A stretch of 18,484 nt of DNA from Oscillospiraceae bacterium (GTDB lineage: Bacteria; Bacillota; Clostridia; Oscillospirales; Ruminococcaceae), in the NCBI GenBank assembly GCA_016296165.1, contig JAEDJV010000040.1, forward strand, positions 1 to 18,484, written 5' to 3'. Positions 6,066 through 12,961 of this stretch are shown piece after piece; position 1 is the first letter of the stretch, and each line of letters begins with the position of its first letter. The notes beneath the pieces were generated by a model. It saw nothing but the letters and a program-made list of their open reading frames with translations. It was not told the DNA's origin and did no database searches. The position numbers and the translations under genes were made by a program.

Positions 6066-8193
6066 ACTGACTAAAATCAAAAACTACCTTTCCGTTTTCA
6101 AGTTTCAGATATGCATCAAACGGTTTTCCGTTTTTGGATATGAATCCATTTATTTTTGAAGTTCTTCCTTCAGAAAGAAGTTTTCTGACATTATCAATAG
6201 ATATAACCCTTTTGCAGATAATTCCGTTTATTGAAAATTTGCAGCCTTCATTATATCCGCTGCATCCATATCCGAATTTTGTTCTCCGTACATCCTTTCC
6301 GCAGACCGGACATTTTCCTGCCGCATCACCTACAAATCCGTCGTCTGAATCTCCCTCTATAAGTTTTCCGGAGAAAATCTCCTCTATCTCTTTTCTTGCC
6401 AGCATAGTACTGTCAGAAACCTGAATCTCTCCCCTGTAAACTTTCTTAAGGGAACGACCCAGCTCAGCTGTTTTGTACTTATCCATACCAATATGCATAC
6501 GGGAAAGTGCTTCAACAAGAAAGATTCCGTCAGGAAGAATAGTATATACATCTTTTTTCAGCAGAATATACCCGCTTTTTCTGGCATTATCAATTATACC
6601 CGTCCTTGTGGCCTCCGTACCAAGTTCAAGACCTTCAAAAACAGCGCGGTATTCTTCTTCATCATTTACAGGAAAACCGTTTTCCTCAGGTTCTGAATTT
6701 TCACGCTGAGCAGCTTTTTCTTCTTTGAACGGATTCTTAAGATAGTTATTGAGAGTCTCTATAGTGTAGTGCTTTGGCGGAGTTGTTTCCTTCTCGGTCG
6801 GTTTAAAATCAGTATTTACAATATCACCTTTTTTCAGGTTTGGCAATACTTTATCCTTAAGACTGCAGTCATCATACTTTGTCCACCCAGGTTCAACGAT
6901 AACAGTTCCTTTAAGAGTAAACTCCTCCATACCACCTACATCGATTTTTATCTCGGTTCTGTCTGCTACACATGGCTTTGAGCAAAAAACGGCTGCAAAT
7001 CTCCTCATTATTGTTGAATAAACCTTCATCTCATCAGGAGAAAGTTTATTTTTATCGGGAATTTTGTAAGTCGGGGTAAGAGCAGAATGAGATTCAATCT
7101 TGCTGTCATCGAAGATTGTCTTATTGTCCTTGAATTCAACCGGATAACCAAGTTTAGCAACATTTTCGAGAATCCTTTTTATCTTGCCTTTTTCAGCATT
7201 AGCAAGATACTCTGAGTTTGTTCGGGGATAGGTGACATATCCTTCTTCATACAGTTTCTGCACTACTGCAAGTGAATCCTGCATTGACATCTTATATTTT
7301 TTCCCCAGAACATTCTGCAGTTTGGTAAGTGAATAAAGTTTACCAGGATACAGTCTGTCCTTTTTTTTCTTTACCGAGACAACCACCGCATCAGCCGCAT
7401 TGTAACTATCCGCCAGCTTTTGCGCATCTTCAAACTGATTTTTATCAAATTTCTTTTTACTCTGAAGAATAACCGGTTTGCCGTTGGTTTCTGCCTTGCT
7501 GACAATGGCATAGTATTTTTCCGGGACAAAGTTTTTTATAGCCATATCACGTTCGTAGATTGCTTTTACAATCGGAACGATAACTCTTCCTACTCTCAGG
7601 AGTGTGCCGCTTTTGAGAGTTGCATATCTTGTAAGATTTACTCCGTAAAGCCAGTCAATATACATTCTTGCAAAACCTTCATTTGCAAGATTGTCGTATT
7701 CACTGTCATCCTTCATTTCTTCAAGAGCCTTTGTAATAGTTTCCGGAGTCTGATCCGGAAGCCAGAGTCTCTTTACGGACTTAGGAGAACCGTTTGACAA
7801 AAGAGAATTTTCTATGCACAGTCTGACTATTATCTCCCCTTCTCTGTCCGAGTCTCCTGCATTTACAATAATATCTGTATCTTCACGACAGCAGAGCTGC
7901 TTTATAGTATCAAACTGTTTTTTAACACCCTCATCAGTTTTTTTATTTTTATCTTTTTTCAGTTCAAATCTATATGTATCCGGAAAACATGGAAGGTTCT
8001 TCATTGTCCAGTATTTTTCCCCCTGTGGCGGCGGATTATATGATTCTATATCGGCAAGTGTAAACAAATGCCCGAAAGCCCACGTTACTATATATCCGTT
8101 TCCTTCAAAAAAACCGTCCTGTTTCTTCATACCGCCTATTGCTGAGCAAATATTTCTCGCAAGGCTTGGTTTTTCTGCAATAATTACTACCAT
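6064..8193 (-). CDS. topB: DNA topoisomerase III (type IA)
   Basis: A 709-residue type IA topoisomerase that cuts one DNA strand and passes another, relaxing negative supercoils and decatenating replication or recombination intermediates. The N-terminal Toprim domain has IIAEKPSLARNI (Glu7) and DSDREGE (114-120) for Mg2+ binding. The catalytic Tyr322 is in GYVTYPRTNSEY. The C-terminus carries a four-Cys zinc ribbon (Cys628, 631, 644, 651) followed by a topoisomerase C-terminal repeat (ISKNGKPFDAYLKLENGKV). The usual GRVQTP motif appears here as GRVIVP (202-207), a divergence seen from the sequence. AAAGGA (complement of 8202-8207) precedes the ATG by eight bases. Similar proteins occur on conjugative elements, but no mobility genes lie nearby, so this looks chromosomal. 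Confidence 0.95.
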   Translation of the reverse strand: MVVIIAEKPSLARNICSAIGGMKKQDGFFEGNGYIVTWAFGHLFTLADIESYNPPPQGEKYWTMKNLPCFPDTYRFELKKDKNKKTDEGVKKQFDTIKQLCCREDTDIIVNAGDSDREGEIIVRLCIENSLLSNGSPKSVKRLWLPDQTPETITKALEEMKDDSEYDNLANEGFARMYIDWLYGVNLTRYATLKSGTLLRVGRVIVPIVKAIYERDMAIKNFVPEKYYAIVSKAETNGKPVILQSKKKFDKNQFEDAQKLADSYNAADAVVVSVKKKKDRLYPGKLYSLTKLQNVLGKKYKMSMQDSLAVVQKLYEEGYVTYPRTNSEYLANAEKGKIKRILENVAKLGYPVEFKDNKTIFDDSKIESHSALTPTYKIPDKNKLSPDEMKVYSTIMRRFAAVFCSKPCVADRTEIKIDVGGMEEFTLKGTVIVEPGWTKYDDCSLKDKVLPNLKKGDIVNTDFKPTEKETTPPKHYTIETLNNYLKNPFKEEKAAQRENSEPEENGFPVNDEEEYRAVFEGLELGTEATRTGIIDNARKSGYILLKKDVYTILPDGIFLVEALSRMHIGMDKYKTAELGRSLKKVYRGEIQVSDSTMLARKEIEEIFSGKLIEGDSDDGFVGDAAGKCPVCGKDVRRTKFGYGCSGYNEGCKFSINGIICKRVISIDNVRKLLSEGRTSKINGFISKNGKPFDAYLKLENGKVVFDFSQ

Positions 8194-8226
8194 CTCATTT
8201 TTCCTTTCTAAAAAAGTCGTATATTT

Positions 8227-8255
8227 ATTATACTACATTTTTTTATTTGTGACAA
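8227..8255 (-). promoter_or_regulatory. Promoter of topB
   Basis: On the minus strand TTGTCA (complement of 8250-8255), a 17-base spacer and a perfect TATAAT (complement of 8227-8232) lie about 35 bases upstream of the topB ATG, giving a short leader that contains the ribosome binding site. Confidence 0.75.
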
Positions 8256-8400
8256 ATATATTTTTTCTGATCTGGCTGACATAATATTTATGAATACGTT
8301 AAAATATCTCTATAATACAGATGAACAAAAATGGAACAGACAATAATACAATAAAAGAAAATAATTACTATTTTTTTATCAAATATCATCATTTTGTATC
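8256..8400. other. AT-rich gap between topB and the diguanylate cyclase gene
   Basis: This is the non-promoter part of a 326-base gap between divergent genes. It contains a TATAAT at 8311-8316 without a good -35 and a 27-codon frame from about 8321 lacking a ribosome binding site. No convincing gene or RNA was seen. Confidence 0.4.
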
Positions 8401-8429
8401 TTGATTTTTTCATAAAAATGTTATAAAAT
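8401..8429 (+). promoter_or_regulatory. Putative promoter of the diguanylate cyclase gene
   Basis: TTGATT (8401-8406), a 17-base spacer and TAAAAT (8424-8429) would start a leader of about 85 bases before the ATG at 8520. Confidence 0.5.
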
Positions 8430-8443
8430 AATAGTATTGTTGA

Positions 8444-8482
8444 GCATACTGTCAGATTGATGCGATTTACCTGAAAGTATGC
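8444..8482 (+). promoter_or_regulatory. Leader hairpin or operator before the diguanylate cyclase gene
   Basis: GCATACT (8444-8450) pairs with AGTATGC (8476-8482). After one G-A mismatch, TCAG (8452-8455) pairs with CTGA (8471-8474), leaving a 15-base loop. It lies in the predicted untranslated leader, about 37 bases before the start codon. It could be an RNA control element or a DNA operator. It does not resemble a known c-di-GMP riboswitch that I can recognise. Confidence 0.4.
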
Positions 8483-8519
8483 ATATGTCGTTTTCAAACT
8501 TGAGGAAGGGGGGTACTCA

Positions 8520-10856
8520 ATGAAAAAGCGTCTTTCTATTGCTCTGTTTGTCGGACACATGGAAAGTAAGTTTTCTGAAGAAATCTTTCTTGGGGCAGCT
8601 CACGAAGCTGAAAATCTGGATATAAACCTCGTTGTTTTTCCGGTAAGATTTCTCGAAGAAGAACATACCAACGACTTTCTGAGCAAGAAGTATCATTATC
8701 AGCATAACTGCATGTTTTCATATGCTGAAAACAAAAGTTTTGACGGCATAATTATAGAAACAGCCGTTATGGGAAGATATGTTACGCCGGATGCTCTGTC
8801 GGAGATACTGAAAAGATTTTCCGGCACACCGGTAATGACCATTTCAGAAAAAATCGAAAATTACCCATGTGTATCTTTTGATACTAACGGAATTGATCTT
8901 GAGATAGACCATCTTATTACTAAACATGGGAGAAAACGTATCGGATTCGTTTCCGGACCATCCATTAACCTTGAAGCTGTACAGAGATTCGAAAAATACA
9001 AATCTGCTCTTGAAAAGCACGGCATACCATACGATCCAAAACTCGTTGCCGAAGGTGACTTTACTGCAGAATGCAATGATGTTATAGACAAGCTCCTTGA
9101 AGATAACAAAGGAAATATTGATGCAATTTGCTTTGCCAATGACCTCATGGCTATCGCCGGATATAAGGAGATAAACAATCACGGACTGGAAATAGGCAAA
9201 GATATTATGGTAACAGGTTTTGATGATATTCCTGAAGCATTATCGCTTAATCCTCCGCTTACTACTGTACGTGCAAGATACAGAGATCTTGGAATGAATG
9301 CAGTAAATGCGATGTACAGCGTACTTAACGGATCTGACCCAACAGATATAACGGTTGAAACTTCTCTTATCGAGCGTGATTCATGCGGATGCAAATCACC
9401 AATTACTGTAGACAGAGAATACATCAAACAGCTTACACTAAGTGATCCTGATATATCGGCATTCATGGACAAGATTCATGATATCGTATTCGCTTACTAC
9501 AACAATACCAATTTACAGCCTAATCAGCGCCTTATAAACAGACTGCTGAGATTTGCCTCACTTCTGCTTATGCAGGTACGCGATGCTGATTCTCCGCTTG
9601 ACCGAAACCTTCTTTTATTTAATTTTACTGTTCTCCTCAACTACAATATACTCAGTTCAATTTCAGTGGAAAGTCTTAATTTTATCCTGACTATGCTGTG
9701 CGAAAAGGCAGTTTCGATTGCTCCATATGAAGAGAAAAAGGAATCGGTTTACAAACTGTTTATGGATTTTTTCAAAGAAATCATATCAATCAAGAACGAT
9801 CATGCTAATCAGTATTCCTTAAATATAAAAACAAATGTAAGATACGCAAATTCAATAATCGGAAACATGATAGACAGTTTCCAGAGCAATAAAAAAACTC
9901 AGCTTAATGTCATGCAGAGTCTTCGCGCTATGAATATTCGTACTAGTTATCTGTATCTTCATGAAGAACCTGTTATTTCAAAGTCGCGCTACGACTGGGT
10001 TCAGCCACCTTATGAACTGCTGATTTCATATCATATAGGCGACAAATTCCATTCATTCAGTAAAGGACGCAAGATAAGAGCGAAGTTCCTTTTCAAAAAT
10101 GAATTTATGCCTGAAAACAGATTTACTTTTATCGCTTCTCCTGTTTTCTGCAGTGAAGAAAACTATGGTTTGCTGCTGTTTGATATTGATACCGATGACT
10201 ACAACTTCTACAACTCTATCATTACGTCTCAGCTCTCATATGCGGTAAAGCTAAAAAACATGCTTGAAGCACAAAAAACTGTTCAGAGCAATCTTCGTGA
10301 AAGTCTCAGCCAGGTTCGTTCAAACAATATAATGCTTAATCAGATTTCAAAATCAGATGAACTCACAGGTATATACAACAGACGTGGATTTATGGAAAAC
10401 GTCGTTGACATCATTAAGAAAAACTGTGGAAAACACGCAGCCGTTATATATGCTGACATGGATAATTTAAAACAGATAAATGATATTTTCGGGCATGACG
10501 AAGGTGACTATGCAATTAAAAAATCTGCTGATATCCTCAATGCCTGCATGCGTGCAAATGACATAACCGCCCGTTTTGGCGGAGATGAATTCGCTGCATT
10601 TGCGCTAACCCATGAAAAAGATTTCAGCAAAATCCTTCTCGATCGCATTGAAGCAGCATGTGCTCATGTCAATGAAACAAATGACAAACCCTACAACATA
10701 CATATCAGCGTAGGGATACATGAATTTATCTGTAATCCGGAAGAAGATCTTACACGTATAATGAACGAAGCTGACAGGTTTCTCTATGAGCATAAAAAAC
10801 TCAAAAACATAAACGTCCTGAAAAATCCGGATGACATACACAAATTTAAACGATAA
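8520..10856 (+). CDS. Diguanylate cyclase with LacI-type ligand-binding sensor
   Basis: A 778-residue predicted cytoplasmic protein that makes c-di-GMP from two GTP. Residues 1-285 form a type 1 periplasmic-binding/LacI effector fold (SIALFVG first strand, VSFDTNG, HGRKRIGFVSGP, ICFANDLMAIAGY, VTGFDDIPEAL, LTTVRARYRDLG), which in relatives binds sugars or similar small ligands. It starts directly at the fold with no helix-turn-helix and no signal peptide. A DSCGC motif (287-291) ends this domain. The middle, about 300-590, is helical then GAF-like; a likely coiled-coil linker follows. The GGDEF domain begins at DELTGIYNRRGF (613), has the metal site ADMDNLKQIND, the catalytic GGDEF at 687-691 and an intact inhibitory I-site RxxD (RAND, 678-681) five residues before it. 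It therefore should be active and product-inhibited. The ribosome binding site is a G-rich run at 8506-8513. It is transcribed alone. Confidence 0.9.
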   Translation: MKKRLSIALFVGHMESKFSEEIFLGAAHEAENLDINLVVFPVRFLEEEHTNDFLSKKYHYQHNCMFSYAENKSFDGIIIETAVMGRYVTPDALSEILKRFSGTPVMTISEKIENYPCVSFDTNGIDLEIDHLITKHGRKRIGFVSGPSINLEAVQRFEKYKSALEKHGIPYDPKLVAEGDFTAECNDVIDKLLEDNKGNIDAICFANDLMAIAGYKEINNHGLEIGKDIMVTGFDDIPEALSLNPPLTTVRARYRDLGMNAVNAMYSVLNGSDPTDITVETSLIERDSCGCKSPITVDREYIKQLTLSDPDISAFMDKIHDIVFAYYNNTNLQPNQRLINRLLRFASLLLMQVRDADSPLDRNLLLFNFTVLLNYNILSSISVESLNFILTMLCEKAVSIAPYEEKKESVYKLFMDFFKEIISIKNDHANQYSLNIKTNVRYANSIIGNMIDSFQSNKKTQLNVMQSLRAMNIRTSYLYLHEEPVISKSRYDWVQPPYELLISYHIGDKFHSFSKGRKIRAKFLFKNEFMPENRFTFIASPVFCSEENYGLLLFDIDTDDYNFYNSIITSQLSYAVKLKNMLEAQKTVQSNLRESLSQVRSNNIMLNQISKSDELTGIYNRRGFMENVVDIIKKNCGKHAAVIYADMDNLKQINDIFGHDEGDYAIKKSADILNACMRANDITARFGGDEFAAFALTHEKDFSKILLDRIEAACAHVNETNDKPYNIHISVGIHEFICNPEEDLTRIMNEADRFLYEHKKLKNINVLKNPDDIHKFKR

Positions 10857-10860
10857 TTTT

Positions 10861-10894
10861 AAAACACAGGACAGAAAATGTTCTGTGTTTTTTC
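10861..10894 (+). terminator. Terminator after the diguanylate cyclase gene
   Basis: AAAACACAG (10861-10869) pairs with CTGTGTTTT (10883-10891), with T continuing to 10893. The inner ACAGAA/TTCTGT can form an alternative stem. Confidence 0.75.
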
Positions 10895-10907
10895 GTGAAT
10901 TTACCTC

Positions 10908-10936
10908 TTTAAAAAAAACAACTGATATAGTATAAT
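10908..10936 (+). promoter_or_regulatory. Putative promoter of uvrBA
   Basis: A perfect TATAAT at 10931-10936 has a weak -35 candidate TTTAAA (10908-10913) at 17 bases. A leader of about 55-60 bases follows. No LexA-type GAAC-N4-GTTC box was found near it. Confidence 0.4.
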
Positions 10937-10999
10937 ATATAGTGTAATCTCATGAAAGCTTGATATGTGTTAACAAAAAACGAGAAAGGCAAGGATATT

Positions 11000-12961
11000 A
11001 TGGAAAAATTCAAACTTGTTTCCCCGTATGCTCCGTCGGGCGACCAGCCGAAAGCTATAAAGGAACTTACTGACGGACTTAACAGAGGAGACCATATACA
11101 GACTCTGCTCGGTGTAACAGGTTCAGGTAAAACATTTACCATGGCCAATGTCATTGCAAATGTAAACAAACCTACACTTGTACTTGCGCATAACAAAACA
11201 CTCGCTGCTCAGCTGTGTTCAGAATTCAAGGAGTTTTTTCCGGAAAATGCAGTTGAGTATTTTGTATCATACTATGATTATTATCAGCCTGAAGCATATA
11301 TCCCGGGAACAGATACGTTTATTGAAAAAGATTCATCTGTAAATGAAGAAATAGATAAACTCCGTCATTCGGCTACAACTGCACTCTCTGAAAGGCGGGA
11401 TGTTATTATCGTTTCAAGTGTCTCCTGCATCTATACGCTGGGTGACCCTACTGAATACCGTGCCCGTACAGTTTCAGTAAGAGAAGGAATGGAAAAGTCA
11501 AGAGATAAACTTCTCGAGGAGCTTGTGGGAATACACTACGAAAGAAATGACATTGATTTTCAGAGAAACAGGTTCAGGGTACGCGGAGATGTGGTTGAGA
11601 TCTTTCCTTCCGATACATCTGAAAAAGCTGTCAGAGTTGAGTTTTTCGGCGACGAGATAGACAGAATCAGTGAAATAAATCCAATAACCGGACAGGTAAC
11701 TGCCGAACTTTCGCATACGGCATTTTTCCCGGCATCACACCATGTTGTATCCTCTGAAAAACTTAGTGAGGCTCTCAAAGCACTTGATGAAGAGCTTGCA
11801 CAGAGAATAGAATATTTTACTGAAAATCATAAACTTATCGAAGCGCAGAGAATAGCAGAACGAACTCACTATGACATGGAGATGCTTACAGAAGTGGGAT
11901 TCTGCAGCGGAATCGAGAATTACTCGCGCGTTCTTGCCGGCAGACCGGAAGGAAGTACACCTTATACCCTCCTTGACTATTTCCCTGATGATTTTCTGCT
12001 GATAGTTGATGAAAGTCATGTTACTCTCCCGCAGGTCCGCGGGATGCACGCCGGTGACAGAGCACGAAAGGAAACCCTCATCAACTACGGATTCAGACTG
12101 CCAAGTGCACTCGACAACAGACCGTTAAATTTTAAAGAATTTGAAGAACACATTAACCAGGCAATATATGTAAGTGCAACTCCGGGTGAGATTGAACATG
12201 AAAAATCAACACAGATAGTTGAACAGGTTATTCGTCCGACAGGACTTGTAGATCCGGAGATAATAGTAAAACCGATTGCCGGTCAGATTGATGATATCAT
12301 ATCCGAGATAAATATCCGGGCTGCAAAATCAGAACGTGTACTGATTACGACCCTTACCAAGAAGATGGCTGAAGATCTGACTGGTTACCTTGAAAATGCA
12401 GGGATAAAAGTCCGCTATATGCACCATGATATAGATACAGTTGAACGAATGGAAATCATACGCGATCTCCGTCTTGGTGAATTTGATGTCCTTGTCGGAA
12501 TCAACCTCCTTAGAGAAGGACTTGATATTCCGGAAGTATCCCTGGTGGCAATTCTTGACGCTGACAAGGAAGGTTTCTTAAGAAGTGAAACTTCACTTAT
12601 ACAGACAATAGGACGAGCTGCACGAAATGCCGAAGGAAAAGTTATTATGTACGCTGACAGTGTAACACGTTCCATGGAAAGAGCAATTACTGAAACAGAA
12701 CGAAGACGCAGCATCCAGATGAAATACAACGAAGAACATGGTATAGTTCCAAAAACTATTATCAAGGGAGTTCGTGATGTCATCGAAATAACCTCAAAGA
12801 AGAAATCTGACAGCGAAGATATCAGTAAAATGTCAGAACGTGAAAAAGAAGAACAGATAAAACTTCTTACTTCTCAGATGAAGGAAGCGGCAAAACTTCT
12901 TGAGTTTGAACATGCTGCCTTCCTGAGAGACAGAATTGCTGAACTGAAAGGAGAAAAATAA
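11000..12961 (+). CDS. uvrB: UvrABC excinuclease subunit B
   Basis: A 653-residue DNA repair helicase-like ATPase that receives damaged DNA from UvrA, verifies the lesion and recruits UvrC for incision in nucleotide excision repair. Visible are Walker A GVTGSGKT (38-45), the damage-clamping beta-hairpin region YYDYYQPEAYIPGTDTF (91-107), the DESH box (337-340), helicase motifs including INLLREGLDIPEVSLV and QTIGRAARN, and a C-terminal UVR domain (about 615-650) that contacts UvrC or UvrA. The length is normal. Start choice: ATG 11000 begins the conserved FKLVSPYAPSGDQP N-terminus and follows AAGG (10991-10994) by five bases and GAAAGG (10984-10989) by ten; the upstream in-frame GTG at 10967 adds eleven non-conserved residues and covers those sites. 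It is the first gene of an operon with uvrA. Confidence 0.97.
   Translation: MEKFKLVSPYAPSGDQPKAIKELTDGLNRGDHIQTLLGVTGSGKTFTMANVIANVNKPTLVLAHNKTLAAQLCSEFKEFFPENAVEYFVSYYDYYQPEAYIPGTDTFIEKDSSVNEEIDKLRHSATTALSERRDVIIVSSVSCIYTLGDPTEYRARTVSVREGMEKSRDKLLEELVGIHYERNDIDFQRNRFRVRGDVVEIFPSDTSEKAVRVEFFGDEIDRISEINPITGQVTAELSHTAFFPASHHVVSSEKLSEALKALDEELAQRIEYFTENHKLIEAQRIAERTHYDMEMLTEVGFCSGIENYSRVLAGRPEGSTPYTLLDYFPDDFLLIVDESHVTLPQVRGMHAGDRARKETLINYGFRLPSALDNRPLNFKEFEEHINQAIYVSATPGEIEHEKSTQIVEQVIRPTGLVDPEIIVKPIAGQIDDIISEINIRAAKSERVLITTLTKKMAEDLTGYLENAGIKVRYMHHDIDTVERMEIIRDLRLGEFDVLVGINLLREGLDIPEVSLVAILDADKEGFLRSETSLIQTIGRAARNAEGKVIMYADSVTRSMERAITETERRRSIQMKYNEEHGIVPKTIIKGVRDVIEITSKKKSDSEDISKMSEREKEEQIKLLTSQMKEAAKLLEFEHAAFLRDRIAELKGEK

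Noticed and set aside
6064..8193. topB as part of an integrated conjugative element
   Set aside because: No integrase, relaxase, type IV secretion or att-like repeats were seen; the neighbours are housekeeping genes.
8321..8404. 27-codon frame upstream of the diguanylate cyclase gene
   Set aside because: It has no ribosome binding site, has AT-driven composition and runs into the next promoter.
8435..8519. c-di-GMP riboswitch in the diguanylate cyclase leader
   Set aside because: The leader is too short and lacks the conserved GEMM-type core sequences; only a simple hairpin is visible.
10870..10884. Possible LexA/SOS box before uvrB (AGAAAATGTTCT)
   Set aside because: It does not fit GAAC-N4-GTTC spacing and is explained as the inner part of the preceding terminator hairpin.
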